Of a stretch of 64,000 nucleotides of DNA, positions 17,903 to 28,782 are shown piece by piece; positions within the stretch are counted from its first letter, which is position 1, and each line of letters starts with the position of its first letter. Source of the stretch: Synechococcus sp. PCC 6312. Its GTDB lineage: Bacteria; Cyanobacteriota; Cyanobacteriia; Thermosynechococcales; Thermosynechococcaceae. The stretch lies in NCBI RefSeq assembly GCF_000316685.1, contig NC_019680.1, positions 3,357,407-3,421,406 of the forward strand, given 5' to 3'. The notes beneath the pieces were generated by a model, which was not told where the DNA came from, ran no database searches, and saw nothing but the letters and a program-made list of their open reading frames with translations. The position numbers and the translations under genes were made by a program.

Positions 17903-19054
17903 ATGACAACTTCCCGAGCACAAAGTGCCCTCCTTGTTCTTGCCGATGGTACGGTCTTTATGGGAAAAGCCTTTGGGGCCAAGGGCACAACCGTTGGCGA
18001 GGTGGTCTTTAATACGGGGATGACCGGTTATCAAGAAGTCTTAACAGACCCCAGCTATTGTGGGCAAATTGTGACATTTACCTATCCCGAATTGGGAAAT
18101 ACGGGCGTGAATCGGGAGGATGAAGAATCCATCTATCCCCACGTCAAAGGAGCCATTGCCCGGAACATCTGTGAACAACCCAGTAATTGGCGCGCCGAAC
18201 AGTCCTTGTCCGATTACCTGAAAAAACACGGTATTCCGGGGATTTATGGCATTGATACCCGTGCCCTCACCCGGAAAATTCGCACCGTTGGGGCCATGAA
18301 TGGGGCCATCTCCACCGAAATTTTAGATCCGGTTGAACTTTTGGGACAAGTCCAGGCCGCCCCGAGTATGCAAGGGTTAAACCTGGCTAAAACCGTCACG
18401 ACCCCTAAAGCCTATGAGTGGACAGAACCCACCGCTGCGGCCTGGGAATTTGCGGCCACGGTTGACCCGGATCAAGCCCCCCTATTAGTGGTGGCCATTG
18501 ACTTTGGTGTAAAGCGAAATATTCTCCGGCGGTTGGCTAGTTACGGCTGTAAAGTGATGGTCGTGCCGGCCAATACCAGTGCCGCTGAGATTTTGGCCCA
18601 TAACCCCGATGGTATTTTTCTCTCCAACGGGCCGGGAGATCCTGCCGCGGTTACAGAAGGAATTACTACGGCCCAGGCCTTGCTCGAAGCGGGTAAACCG
18701 ATGTTTGGCATTTGCCTGGGACATCAACTTTTGGGACTTTCTTTGGGGGCAGACACCTTTAAGTTGAAGTTTGGGCATCGGGGCTTAAATCAACCCGCTG
18801 GCCTGGCCCAAAAACAAGTCGAAATTACCAGTCAAAATCATGGGTTTGCCATTACGGGAGAATCTCTGACCAGCAAAGACGTGGAAATTACCCATCTCAA
18901 CTTGAATGATCAAACGGTAGCGGGCCTGGAACACCGTACCCTCCCCCTCTTTTCGGTGCAATACCACCCTGAAGCTAGCCCTGGCCCCCATGATGCCGAC
19001 TATCTCTTTGCTAAATTTGTCCAGGCCATGCGGAATTATCGCCAGCATCACTAA
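17903..19054 (+). CDS. carA: Carbamoyl-phosphate synthase small (glutaminase) subunit
   Basis: Supplies ammonia from glutamine to CarB for arginine and pyrimidine synthesis. The 383-residue protein has the N-terminal CarA domain ([35 protein letters not shown]). It also has a class I glutamine amidotransferase domain with the nucleophile in [11 protein letters not shown] (Cys near residue 271) and the His-Glu pair in YHPEASPGP. The length is normal and the triad complete. carB is not adjacent, as in many cyanobacteria. Confidence 0.97.
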   Translation: MTTSRAQSALLVLADGTVFMGKAFGAKGTTVGEVVFNTGMTGYQEVLTDPSYCGQIVTFTYPELGNTGVNREDEESIYPHVKGAIARNICEQPSNWRAEQSLSDYLKKHGIPGIYGIDTRALTRKIRTVGAMNGAISTEILDPVELLGQVQAAPSMQGLNLAKTVTTPKAYEWTEPTAAAWEFAATVDPDQAPLLVVAIDFGVKRNILRRLASYGCKVMVVPANTSAAEILAHNPDGIFLSNGPGDPAAVTEGITTAQALLEAGKPMFGICLGHQLLGLSLGADTFKLKFGHRGLNQPAGLAQKQVEITSQNHGFAITGESLTSKDVEITHLNLNDQTVAGLEHRTLPLFSVQYHPEASPGPHDADYLFAKFVQAMRNYRQHH

Positions 19055-19244
19055 GCTTTGGTTTGCCTAATGGGCATTCTCGAAACTCCGATCTGCAACG
19101 GAACCAGGTGCTTGGCGCCGGCCTGGGGGTATGTGATGAGTCAGCGGAATTCAAAGTCGGTTGGATCATAGAACATCAGAACAGTCATGGCCCGAGGAAG
19201 CTTAACGGCGAGGCTAAAAAATCCCCTGCCGCCCACTGGTAATC

Positions 19245-19988
19245 TCAGGGTTCATCGGGATTAATCCCTAACATTCTCAGCCTCGCTGCTAGACGGTCAG
19301 CCCGGGCTTTTTCCTGCTCGGCTCGTTGGGCTTCCTGTTCCGCCTTCCACATCTCCTGCACCGCGGCTTCATTCGGAGTCAGAATCAAAGCCCCGTCCCA
19401 TGAAAAGTAACGCAGCTTACCATTGTGGATACCGAGGAACAAGCCCAAAGCTTCACTCCACAGCCAGCCACACTCATTGGGAGCTATGGGTTCATACTGA
19501 TTGAAATTGAGCCTAAAGCCTGCCAATTCTAAGGTTTCTGGTGAAAAGTAAAAATACTCAGGCGTGTGAAACCGTTCTCCGTAAAGTTCTCGCTTTGTCA
19601 CCCGATCCATTTGAGCCGTTGAGTCAGACAGCAATTCAATAATTAAGTCAGGGTAACGGCCATCTTCCTCCCAAACTACCCAGGAATTACGAGGCTCTCG
19701 AGTCGTATTTTCGACCAAGAAAAAATCAGGGCCGCGAACATCCCGATGCTTGAGTTGTTGGCGACTGAAGTAAATTGTCAGATTGGCATCAATGAAAAAG
19801 TCATCTCGGTCTCGCCATACCCACTCTAGACAGGACACTAGTAACAGCAATTGCATATAGTGCAGAGAGCTTTCTATCTCTGGTTCATCGCTCAGCAGTT
19901 GGCGAGCATCGGGCATCTGCCGTTCTAGATCATCGGCTGTAACAGGGGCCATAAGCACTTTCCCCGAAAAGTTCATACTATACAGCAA
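19245..19988 (-). CDS. Uma2-family (DUF820) putative endonuclease
   Basis: A 247-residue member of the PD-(D/E)XK-like Uma2 family, which is heavily expanded in cyanobacteria. Typical features are WVVWEEDGRYPDLIIELLSDSTAQMDRVTKRELYG, with the conserved P-D and E-L-S-x-S-T acidic core, and the C-terminal charged helix EAEQEAQRAEQEKARADRLAARLR followed by GINPDEP. The biological role of the family is not established. No partner gene is adjacent. The 190 bases between carA and this gene hold nothing I recognise. Confidence 0.85.
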   Translation of the reverse strand: MLYSMNFSGKVLMAPVTADDLERQMPDARQLLSDEPEIESSLHYMQLLLLVSCLEWVWRDRDDFFIDANLTIYFSRQQLKHRDVRGPDFFLVENTTREPRNSWVVWEEDGRYPDLIIELLSDSTAQMDRVTKRELYGERFHTPEYFYFSPETLELAGFRLNFNQYEPIAPNECGWLWSEALGLFLGIHNGKLRYFSWDGALILTPNEAAVQEMWKAEQEAQRAEQEKARADRLAARLRMLGINPDEP

Positions 19989-20105
19989 ACACTAGCGTAT
20001 GACTTGGATAGGTCAAAGGATAAGCAGCTAGTACCTTTGATGAATTTGACTAGTGAACTCATTCCACTTCACCGCCAGTTTTGCTTGCTTGTTGTTGATA
20101 GTTCT

Positions 20106-20522
20106 TCAGTCTGAGCGAACAGCTTTTAAATACCGTTCAACTAGTAAAATCGCCACAATATCATCAATCGGACGAGGTGGTTGGCGCAGGCCTGGGGGCA
20201 GCAATTTTGTTAAACCTTGCGGGGGAAACATTTGCCAATATCGATCACGAGCTTCTAGAGTACTGTTCCGTTCATTAACCGTTTTGATCACAATTTCTTG
20301 GCTAACTCCTTCTTTTAGTTTTTTTTGCCAAGTCTTTGAAGTAGTTTGATTACCAATAATAATCGCCTGGATTTTATAGGTTGTGAGGACTTGATTGATG
20401 ACATTAAGGGCCTGGTCAGCTAAAACCACTCGATGAGTAATGACCTGTTGAAACTCAGTCACAATCGCTAAACCACATTTATCCTGGCCTGGGTCAAAGC
20501 CTAAATAATAGGTCTTACTCAC
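20106..20522 (-). CDS. RNase H-fold YqgF/RuvX-like resolvase family protein
   Basis: A 138-residue protein beginning with the nuclease-fold strand YYLGFDPGQDKCGLAIV, where the first Asp is the canonical catalytic position. It ends with PIDDIVAILLVERYL, carrying further acidic residues. This matches the cyanobacterial branch of the pre-16S rRNA nuclease / Holliday junction resolvase-like superfamily. The substrate cannot be told from sequence. It precedes ilvC in neither order nor orientation that would imply a metabolic link. They are both on the minus strand, with ilvC upstream and 45 bases between them. Confidence 0.72.
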   Translation of the reverse strand: MSKTYYLGFDPGQDKCGLAIVTEFQQVITHRVVLADQALNVINQVLTTYKIQAIIIGNQTTSKTWQKKLKEGVSQEIVIKTVNERNSTLEARDRYWQMFPPQGLTKLLPPGLRQPPRPIDDIVAILLVERYLKAVRSD

Positions 20523-20567
20523 AGGCCTGGATACTCATGGTTCAAAAGGGGTTTTAATCAACTGGAA

Positions 20568-21596
<1,029 letters not shown>

Positions 21597-21872
21597 CTAG
21601 CGGGCAAACCGGCCACCACCCCCAGCAGCTTCTCGCGGGCGCGCCTTGTTCACCTTCAGTTGTCGTCCCATCCACTCGGCCCCATCCAATTCAGCAATGG
21701 CCGCATCTTCTTCCGCATCCGTGGACATCTCGACAAAACCAAACCCGCGTTTACGTCCAGTATCACGATCTACGGGTAAATAAACTTGCTTGACTGAACC
21801 GTACTCGGCAAATACGGCCTCTAAATCTTCCTGAGTGGCAGTGTAAGAAAGGTTGCCGACATAAATTGACAT
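21597..21872 (-). CDS. RRM RNA-binding protein (Rbp family)
   Basis: A 91-residue protein with one RNA recognition motif. RNP2 is IYVGNLSY and RNP1 is KRGFGFVEM, followed by a very short glycine-rich tail (AAGGGGRFAR). Cyanobacterial Rbp proteins of this kind are often cold-induced and bind mRNAs, some directing photosystem transcripts to thylakoids. The gene has a long leader (see the promoter upstream), consistent with post-transcriptional or autogenous control. Which Rbp paralogue it is cannot be said. Confidence 0.92.
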   Translation of the reverse strand: MSIYVGNLSYTATQEDLEAVFAEYGSVKQVYLPVDRDTGRKRGFGFVEMSTDAEEDAAIAELDGAEWMGRQLKVNKARPREAAGGGGRFAR

Positions 21873-22037
21873 AATCTAATCTGCTCCAAAGCACAAAAAA
21901 ATACAGAGCGTTGGCCTGTGACTTCGGAGAGATGCCTGTCCACTGAAACAAAACGACTCTGGAACCGAATTCATGTACCGCCTGAACCATTGCCAGATAT
22001 AACTGAGGCGAGTGGCGTAAGCCAACCCTAATCAAAA

Positions 22038-22067
22038 ATTATAACCAGACAGGGGAGGGCCGGTGAA
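22038..22067 (-). promoter_or_regulatory. Candidate promoter of the RRM gene
   Basis: On the minus strand a perfect TATAAT lies at 22043-22038, with TTCACC 18 bases upstream (22067-22062) as a weak -35. Transcription from here gives a leader of roughly 155 bases. The leader contains a short hairpin TGGC-TTAC-GCCA near its 5' end. Long leaders are typical of cold-regulated rbp genes. Confidence 0.45.
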
Positions 22068-22712
22068 GCGTATCCTCAATTTTTTTGGAGTGTGACTGTG
22101 GCTAGGCCTGGAATCTGGAGTAGAGGCCTACTTCAGGAATCTCAAAAGGTCTCCACAAAACGAGGGACCCAGTTGAAGGCAACTAGATCCCGAAAGAATA
22201 GGTCAATGAATTTTTAACTCTTACTAAAGTGGATAGGTTGCACTGGAAAACTTTTAGACAAACCCAATGTATATCCTAACCGGATCGGCTGTGAGACATT
22301 TTAAGAACAACTACAAACAGATTGAGACAGCGGTTGTATTTGTTCATCTCCCTCAAGCAACAGAAATGGGTTTTGAAATTAACACAGTGCGAGGTGTAAT
22401 GGGGACATCAATAACACAAAGCGACTAAACAAACCACCTTGATTAACGAAACGACAATTAACTCAAATCACTGTCTAACCTGCCCCAGAACCAGAGCGGG
22501 ATGGCACAATCTCTAGTTCTCATTGCTTACACCTTTTATTAGGGTTCTTAAAGAAGTAACAGAGCTTGAGAAACTCTTTTTTGTAACTCCTTTCTTGTGC
22601 CTATGTATAAACTAACACCTAGATTTGGTAATTTTCATATTTTTATCGAACTTAAATGTTCTTTAGATTCCGCAAGATTTCTGTTACTAAAGTTCAACTT
22701 ATCCGACTAGAA
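22068..22712. other. 645-bp intergenic region between the RRM gene and lipA
   Basis: No known RNA gene is recognisable. The only candidate coding segment is a 53-codon plus-strand frame at 22267-22428, beginning MYILTGSAVRHFKNNY and without a Shine-Dalgarno sequence. I recognise no family for it and give it low weight. A weak hairpin AGAG...CTCT followed by six T occurs near 22565-22590. Confidence 0.35.
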
Positions 22713-23585
22713 CTAACTCTCCTCCACCTGACTAGCATGGTAAGAACTACGGACAAGCGGGCCAGACCGTACCTGCGAAAATCCCATTGCTTTGGCGGTT
22801 TGCCCGAGAGCCTTAAATTCATCAGGGTGCCAATATTTGACGACTGGTAAATGGGAGAGAGACGGGGCCAGATATTGACCGAGGGTAAGGCGATTGCAAT
22901 CCACGGCCCGCAGATCTTTGAGAGTTTCTAGAATTTCGGCTTGCGTTTCCCCCAGGCCCAGCATTAGTCCGGATTTGGTAGGAATTTGTGGATTAAGGTG
23001 CTTGACAGTGGCTAAGACCTCGAGAGAGCGTTCATATTTTGCGCCGCGCCGGACGGGCCCCTGTAATCGCTTCACGGTTTCGAGATTATGGTTAAAGCAA
23101 GCGGGCCAGGCCTGGACGATTTGGCTAATTAAATGCTGATCACCACGAAAATCTGGAGTCAGGACTTCAATGGCGGTGTTGGGATTGAGGTGGCGAATAG
23201 CGGTCATTGTCGCGATAAAGTGCCCTACCCCTTGATCGGGTAAATCATCCCTGGCAACTGAGGTTAAGACGACATAGCGCAGGCCGAGGGTTTGGACAGT
23301 CTGGGCTACTTTGACAGGTTCATGATCATCCACAGGCCGGGGAGCATGGCCTTTATCCACTTGGCAAAACCCACAGGCCCGGGTGCAAATTGGCCCCATG
23401 AGCAAAAAAGTTGCTGTCCCTTGGCTATAGCATTCCCCCCGATTTGGGCAGCGGCCTTCTTCACAGATGGTATAGATACCCGCTTGCTTGATCAGGCGTT
23501 GAACCGGAGCTAGATCACGGGCCCGACCAATGGGAGATTTTAACCAACTGGGGAGGCGTTGAGGGGGGGAGACAGATTCAGACAT
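22713..23585 (-). CDS. lipA: Lipoyl synthase
   Basis: A radical-SAM enzyme inserting two sulfurs into protein-bound octanoate. The 290-residue protein has the auxiliary cluster ligands C-x4-C-x5-C in [12 protein letters not shown]. The SAM cluster motif CxxxCxxC is in ICTRACGFC. The C-terminal serine-containing motif ([16 protein letters not shown]) is also present. Length and motifs are complete. Many cyanobacteria carry two lipA copies, and this could be either. Confidence 0.97.
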   Translation of the reverse strand: MSESVSPPQRLPSWLKSPIGRARDLAPVQRLIKQAGIYTICEEGRCPNRGECYSQGTATFLLMGPICTRACGFCQVDKGHAPRPVDDHEPVKVAQTVQTLGLRYVVLTSVARDDLPDQGVGHFIATMTAIRHLNPNTAIEVLTPDFRGDQHLISQIVQAWPACFNHNLETVKRLQGPVRRGAKYERSLEVLATVKHLNPQIPTKSGLMLGLGETQAEILETLKDLRAVDCNRLTLGQYLAPSLSHLPVVKYWHPDEFKALGQTAKAMGFSQVRSGPLVRSSYHASQVEES

Positions 23586-23731
23586 GGGGCAAGACCGGTA
23601 GATCCGTAAAGCTTAAGATAAATTAAATTTCCTAAGATTGTTAGCTAAGTAGCGTCTAGCCGAGACTGGAACCATGATACTTATATGGCATAGTCAAGTT
23701 AACCGCCTTCTAGAGGAACTTGGGGGTATTT

Positions 23732-24643
23732 GTGTCAACCCAAAAAATCTTGGTGATTGATGATAGTAAAGTCATTCGGATGCGTGTCCGGGATATGCTC
23801 CCCGAGGGTGACTATCAGGTGCTAGAAGCCAAGGATGGCCAAGAGGGACTCAATTTAATTCGGCAAGAATCCCCTAACTTGATCATGTTAGACTTTCTCC
23901 TGCCTAAGGTCAGCGGCTGGGAGGTCTTCCAGGAATTGGAGCGGCGACAAGATTTAGGACGCGTCCCCCTAGTGATTATGTCTGGGCGGCGGGAGGAGGT
24001 CACGGAAAAGCTTCAAGAACCCTTTGAACTGTTCGAGTTCATTGAAAAACCCTTTGAAAAGGAGGACTTAGACGAAGCCATTAAAAAAGCCTTTGCCAAA
24101 GCTCGCCTAGCGCCTGCTACGTCCCAAGCTTCTACCCCAGAAACAGCAACGGTGGGCGGCATTGATCCGGCAGAATTTGCCGCTCTCCAGGCCGAGGTGG
24201 CAGAACTAAGAGCGGCCCTTGCTCAGGCCCCAGTTGTGACGGCTGGGGTTGCTCCAGAAGAGTTTGCGGCCCTAAAAGCAATGGTTGTTGAGCTACAGTT
24301 CCAAGTGAGTCAACCTGCCCCAACTACCAGCACCATTGACCCCCTAGAATTTGCCCAACTGGAAGCCAGCGTGGCCCAACTGCAAATGCAGAGCTTGGCT
24401 GATGCCCACACGGTTGACCCGGCTGATTTTGCCACCTTGCAAGGGATGGTTGTTGAAATTCAGTCCCAACTGGCTAGGAATTCGTCTCAGGATCACCCCC
24501 CAGCGGAACTACAAGCCAATATCAACTCAACTGAGTTCCAGGCCCTGCAAACCTTGGTTAACTCTCTGGAGGAAGAACTACATACGATTCGGCATACCCT
24601 CGCCCAAGTGGTTGGGTTCCTAAAACGGAAACGCCCAGATTAA
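23732..24643 (+). CDS. Response regulator with repeated coiled-coil tail
   Basis: A protein of about 303 residues. Residues 1-125 are a CheY-like receiver (ILVIDDSKVIRMRV, phospho-acceptor Asp in NLIMLDFLLPK, conserved Thr/Ser position in LVIMSGR and Lys in FIEKPF). No DNA-binding or enzymatic output follows. Instead there are about five copies of a roughly 30-residue unit of the form (D/P)xEFAxLQxxVxEL, separated by Ala/Pro/Thr-rich linkers, ending in a basic KRKRPD. I prefer the GTG at 23732, preceded by GGGGG, over an in-frame TTG at 23720. The tail probably forms helices for self-assembly or partner binding. Confidence 0.82.
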   Translation: MSTQKILVIDDSKVIRMRVRDMLPEGDYQVLEAKDGQEGLNLIRQESPNLIMLDFLLPKVSGWEVFQELERRQDLGRVPLVIMSGRREEVTEKLQEPFELFEFIEKPFEKEDLDEAIKKAFAKARLAPATSQASTPETATVGGIDPAEFAALQAEVAELRAALAQAPVVTAGVAPEEFAALKAMVVELQFQVSQPAPTTSTIDPLEFAQLEASVAQLQMQSLADAHTVDPADFATLQGMVVEIQSQLARNSSQDHPPAELQANINSTEFQALQTLVNSLEEELHTIRHTLAQVVGFLKRKRPD

Positions 24644-24657
24644 TTAGCCAAATTTGC

Positions 24658-25227
24658 TCATGCTGATCCCAGGCCAGGGAGATTTGGAATGGTGAGCAGT
24701 ACCCAAGCATCTATGGCCAGCATCAACACAGTAAACAGCCCTAATAATCCGTACATCCAGGGTTGAGCCAGGGGACGAATCAGTTCCGTATCCAGGCCAG
24801 TTTGGCGATGGATAAACCGCATCATCTGGCTAAAGCCGGCCACCCGCATCGGCAATAAATAGGCAGTACCAGAGGTCGTCAGTAAATAATAAACCAGCCC
24901 TCCTTGGCTTGTGCCCCGCGGCTGAATGCCGGTGATGTCTGACCATTGGACTAACCACTGTCGCCGGAGGAAAGTCGGAACCCAGGCCGGATAGATAATG
25001 GCCATCCCCTGTTGATCTAGTTCGACTCGATAGCTGAGGGTTCCCAGAAGAATCAGACCGCCCATCACCAGCGCAATCAGTAACAGCCAAGGGGAAATCG
25101 GGGCCTGGGTTTGTTGGGCTAGAAGCGGGAGGGGAAGCGTCAAGGCTAAATAAAAACTGAGGATTGTCCAGGCGATCAAGGGCGAGGGTTTGAGACATAA
25201 GGCCTGGGCGGGGTCAAGGTTAGACAT
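24658..25227 (-). CDS. Conserved membrane protein of unknown function
   Basis: A 189-residue protein with two N-terminal helices (AWTILSFYLALTLPLPLLA; WLLLIALVMGGLILLGTLSYRV). A cytoplasmic beta-rich segment of PH-like character follows (GMAIIYPAWVPTFLRRQW, VQWSDITGIQPRGTSQGGLVY, AYLLPMRVAGF). A last helix near the C-terminus is LLGLFTVLMLAIDAWVLL. The layout resembles small cyanobacterial membrane proteins with bacterial PH domains. I do not recognise a named family and assign no function. Confidence 0.7.
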   Translation of the reverse strand: MSNLDPAQALCLKPSPLIAWTILSFYLALTLPLPLLAQQTQAPISPWLLLIALVMGGLILLGTLSYRVELDQQGMAIIYPAWVPTFLRRQWLVQWSDITGIQPRGTSQGGLVYYLLTTSGTAYLLPMRVAGFSQMMRFIHRQTGLDTELIRPLAQPWMYGLLGLFTVLMLAIDAWVLLTIPNLPGLGSA

Positions 25228-25279
25228 GGGGAGGGTTCCTTAGAGGTTAATGGAGAGGGAAAATCATCAGGACTTGAGA

Positions 25280-26599
25280 TTAGTTGGCAATGATAGGGGC
25301 AGGGGGCGGACTACTGGCCGGGGTAATAGTCCCTGAACTACATTGAACCCGACGACTGCGAGTGGCTGGCCAGGCAAAGAGAGACTGGATACCTGCTTGA
25401 CGAATGTCTGGGGGTTCTGGGCCATTGTTCCATAAACTTTCGTAATAGAAGAACGCAACTCCCAGGCCATCGGTTTGGGCCGCCGTTACTTTGGCTTTGA
25501 CGAGGGAGATCGGCATTAAGGTCGTGCGCAGACCGGAGAGTACCCCAACGGCGGTGGGAATTTTTGACTTGGCAGCTTGCAGTTCTGGACGGGCAATTTG
25601 CGCTAAAAAGGCTTCTAAGGTGGGCCGATAAATTTGGACAATCAACTCATCGACAATGTTTTGGTTAATCCAGGCCACCCAATCTTGGAGGGAACTCTTG
25701 TAGGCTGAGGGGTAGGGGTTAGGGGAGACCGAAACAATAATATTGGGCTTACGGGCCTGGATGGCTTGATTCAGTTGTTTCATGAAAGCCGTAATCTTAT
25801 CCGCCCGCCATTTGACCCAATCCGTGGCCTGGGGATGGGCCGGGGGCTCTTTTTGGGTTTCTTGCTTATAAAGTGCGATGGTGTAGGGATCATAGCCAAA
25901 CTCATTGGGCAGACTCATGTGGTCATCAAACTGAATCCCATCCACGTCATATTGGCTAATGGCCTCGACAACTAAATCCGTAATAAATTTCTGGACTTCG
26001 GGATGAAAAGGATTGAGCCAAACCACTTCTCCAGCCGCCCCGACCCAGGTTTTAGTCCCATCTCGGCGTTGCGTTACCCAGTTGGGATGCTGCATGACTA
26101 ACTCTGAGGTTTCGGGGGCCATAAAGCCAAATTCAAACCAGGGGATGGCCAGTAACCCTTGGCAGTGGGCCTGGTTAATCACTTCAGCGAGGATGTCATA
26201 GTTATCTTGAATTCCCCGAATCACAAAGGGCTGAATGTTATGGCGTTGAGCGACTGGACTAGGATAGGTGACATAGCCCGAATTCCAGATCACCGGGTAG
26301 ACCGTATTGAAGTTAAGATTGGCCAGTTGCGCCATGGCCTGGGCTAGTCTAGGACGATCTCGGAGCATTCTAGTGTCGTTAGTTGTCAGCCAAACCCCGC
26401 GAATTTCCGGTTCCGACACTCTTGGGGCGGGGGAAGCAGGGGCGGCGGGTTGAACGTAAATGCTGTCAGGATGATCGAGGGGATCCACAACTTTTGGGGG
26501 AGACTGAGCCAAGACTGGACTGAGCATTCCCCAGGCCAGAACCACCCCCAACCCCAAACTGAGCCAATATGCCAACTTGCGCCATCTGGACTGTGTCAC
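25280..26599 (-). CDS. Exported glycoside hydrolase-like protein (GHL10 / YngK type)
   Basis: A 439-residue secreted protein. A signal sequence (LAYWLSLGLGVVLAWGMLSPVLA) is followed by a (beta/alpha)8 domain starting EIRGVWLTTNDTRML. Inside are NFNTVYPVIWNSGYVTYPS, AIPWFEFGFM, VVWLNPFHPEVQKFITDLVVEAI, YDVDGIQFDDHM and VSVSPNPYPSAY. This is the DUF187/GHL10 family, thought to cleave cell-surface glycans. FDDHM carries the likely acidic catalytic residues. The substrate is unknown. Confidence 0.88.
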   Translation of the reverse strand: MTQSRWRKLAYWLSLGLGVVLAWGMLSPVLAQSPPKVVDPLDHPDSIYVQPAAPASPAPRVSEPEIRGVWLTTNDTRMLRDRPRLAQAMAQLANLNFNTVYPVIWNSGYVTYPSPVAQRHNIQPFVIRGIQDNYDILAEVINQAHCQGLLAIPWFEFGFMAPETSELVMQHPNWVTQRRDGTKTWVGAAGEVVWLNPFHPEVQKFITDLVVEAISQYDVDGIQFDDHMSLPNEFGYDPYTIALYKQETQKEPPAHPQATDWVKWRADKITAFMKQLNQAIQARKPNIIVSVSPNPYPSAYKSSLQDWVAWINQNIVDELIVQIYRPTLEAFLAQIARPELQAAKSKIPTAVGVLSGLRTTLMPISLVKAKVTAAQTDGLGVAFFYYESLWNNGPEPPDIRQAGIQSLFAWPATRSRRVQCSSGTITPASSPPPAPIIAN

Positions 26600-26687
26600 A
26601 GACCCTCACCTATTGCGTGGTTTAGAATTTTTTAAGCTTCTGGATTATTCTAGAGTCCTTTCGGAATCCCCCACAATTTCCCCAGTT

Positions 26688-27485
26688 ATGATCACCAGTT
26701 TGCACAATCCTCTGGTTAAACAGTGTCGGCAATTGCACCAGGGCAAATATCGCCATCGCCACCAGCAGTTACTCCTGGAAGGAACTCACCTGATTATGGA
26801 AGCCTGTGCGGTTCGTTACCCCTTATTGATGGTTTACAGTACCCCGGCCTGGCAAGGGAAAAACCCAGTGCTATATCAACATCTCCAGGAAATTGCCGAA
26901 CACCTGGAATCAGTCAGTGAAACTGTTTTAGCGGCCTTGGCTACGACCCAAACCCCTGATGGAATTGTGGCCATTGCCCCCCGCCGCCCCACGTCATCTC
27001 TGGAACTCCACAGTCTCGGCCTGGTGTTAGAGGGGATTCAAGATCCCGGTAATTTAGGGACGCTGATTCGGACGGCCGCTGCGGCTGGAGTTGAGGGGAT
27101 TTATCTGGGGCCAGGCTGCGTGGATTTGGAGCATCCCAAAGTTTTACGAGCAAGTGCGGGGCAATGGTTTCGACTCGGGTTTAGGCAAAGTAGTAATCTC
27201 AGCCAAGATTTAGCCCCCTATCAAACCAGCCCAGATTGGCAGATTATTGCCACCCGGCCTAGTCCTAACAGTTGCAATTATTGGGATGTGAATTATGGCC
27301 AACCCACTATTTTTTTATTGGGGAGTGAAGGACAGGGTCTTTCCCCAGAGCTACTCACCCAGGCCAGCCAAGAGGTTTATATTCCCCAGGCCCCCGGTGT
27401 TGAGTCTCTCAATGTTGGCGTTGCCGCCGCGCTCTTGCTTTATGAAGTCAAACGTCAACGCCGCAATCAGAGCCAATCTACCTAA
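26688..27485 (+). CDS. TrmH/SpoU-family RNA 2'-O-methyltransferase
   Basis: A SAM-dependent methyltransferase of the SPOUT knot class. The protein is about 265 residues when started at the ATG at 26688 (MITSLHNPLVKQCRQL), which is the family N-terminus. An in-frame upstream start adds 37 residues overlapping the divergent hydrolase gene and is unlikely. The substrate-binding domain contains LLLEGTHLIMEA. The catalytic domain has LVLEGIQDPGNLGTLIRTAAAAG, IFLLGSEGQGL and LNVGVAAALLLYEV, the three SpoU motifs. The target is probably 23S rRNA or tRNA. Confidence 0.93.
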   Translation: MITSLHNPLVKQCRQLHQGKYRHRHQQLLLEGTHLIMEACAVRYPLLMVYSTPAWQGKNPVLYQHLQEIAEHLESVSETVLAALATTQTPDGIVAIAPRRPTSSLELHSLGLVLEGIQDPGNLGTLIRTAAAAGVEGIYLGPGCVDLEHPKVLRASAGQWFRLGFRQSSNLSQDLAPYQTSPDWQIIATRPSPNSCNYWDVNYGQPTIFLLGSEGQGLSPELLTQASQEVYIPQAPGVESLNVGVAAALLLYEVKRQRRNQSQST

Positions 27486-27504
27486 CCCCACTCCTCAAAA
27501 CGCC

Positions 27505-28701
27505 TCAAACCCCAGTCGTCAATAAGTCCATCAACGGCGAGAGTACCCATTTGGCCCCAACTTTTAATTGATGTTCTAAAGTCGGCATCCGATAGAGGTA
27601 GGCTAAGCGGCGGACTAGGTAAGCTAAGGAGCCATCCAACTGCAATCCCAGGCCTGCCAGAGCAGCACTATCGGTTCCCAAGGTCAACATTTCACCTAGA
27701 TGGGAATAGCTAAAGGGTAACAGGGGCCGGTGATTGAGGCTGGCCCAGACATTCCAACCCACATAATCGGCCTCCTGAAAGGCAGCTTGGGCCGTAGTCG
27801 GGACTTGTTGACCGGTTTGATCTCGCACATCAGCCAGATCTCCGAGGGCAAACAGATCGGGATAATCCATAACCTGGAGGGTCGGGGTGGTCAGGATTCG
27901 GCCCCGCTCATTTTTGGGGAGTTCCAACGCTTGAATTGCTCCAGCCACCTCTGTCCCAACAGTCCAGATCACCAAATCCACCGGCAGTTCATCCACTTGG
28001 TCTTTATACTTCAGGGCAATGGTATTGGCACTCAGCCACTCTGGGGTGGTGTCTAAATCAAGCCAAACTTGTCGTTCTTCTAAGGCTCGCTGGGCGGTTT
28101 CCTGATTAAAACTGGGGGAGCCACCCAGGATTTGGCTATTGCGATCCACCAAGCGAATTCGCCCCCGATTGCCTAACCGTTCCGAGAGTTTACAGGCCAG
28201 TTCCACACCGCTAGGGCCGGCACCGACAATTACAATCCGGATCTTGTCTTGTCTAGAATTCTCTAGGGTTTTTAAGCGTTCTCCCAGGGTATAAGCATCC
28301 GCCAAAGTCCGAAACATCAGAGCATGATCGGTAACTCCCGGAACTTGGCCAGTGGGAGTCGTGCCGCCTAAGGCCAAAACTAAATAGTCATAGGCGAGGG
28401 TGGCTTGGGGACTGAGGGCGATGAGTTTTTCAACTAGATTAATGTGCGACACCTGGGCCTGGCAAAACTGAATCGGTGTGTCGGCCAAAATTTCGCTAAA
28501 AGGGGGGGCAATTTCCCAGGTTTCCAGTTCGCCGGTCAGCAACTCATAGAGAAAAGGCGTGAATAAAAAGCGATCCGCCTGATCCACTAAGGTTATTTCC
28601 GGAGTGGCTTCATCTTCCCAGGGGAGTTGTCCGAGCCGCAAAGCTGTGTAGAGTCCCCCAAACCCCCCACCGAGAATGACAACTTTTTTACCCATGTGCA
28701 A
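27505..28701 (-). CDS. ndbB: Type II NAD(P)H dehydrogenase, NdbB/NDC1-like
   Basis: A 398-residue flavoprotein with two dinucleotide-binding folds. The FAD site is VVILGGGFGGLYTALRL. The NAD(P)H site is IRIVIVGAGPSGVELACKL. A late FAD motif is DLFALGDLAD. It oxidises NAD(P)H and reduces a quinone without pumping protons. The sequence after the first glycine motif (LGQLPWED) and the overall length point to the NdbB group. In that group the chloroplast relative NDC1 reduces prenylated quinones and takes part in phylloquinone synthesis. The paralogue assignment is moderately sure. The start is at 28701 or, two codons later, 28695. Confidence 0.82.
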   Translation of the reverse strand: MHMGKKVVILGGGFGGLYTALRLGQLPWEDEATPEITLVDQADRFLFTPFLYELLTGELETWEIAPPFSEILADTPIQFCQAQVSHINLVEKLIALSPQATLAYDYLVLALGGTTPTGQVPGVTDHALMFRTLADAYTLGERLKTLENSRQDKIRIVIVGAGPSGVELACKLSERLGNRGRIRLVDRNSQILGGSPSFNQETAQRALEERQVWLDLDTTPEWLSANTIALKYKDQVDELPVDLVIWTVGTEVAGAIQALELPKNERGRILTTPTLQVMDYPDLFALGDLADVRDQTGQQVPTTAQAAFQEADYVGWNVWASLNHRPLLPFSYSHLGEMLTLGTDSAALAGLGLQLDGSLAYLVRRLAYLYRMPTLEHQLKVGAKWVLSPLMDLLTTGV

Positions 28702-28782
28702 GTCCTAAGCTGCTCCCATTGCCCAAACATCTTCACGATAACGAGAATTTGCGGCTGTGAACCAAAGAATCCGGAGATCGGC

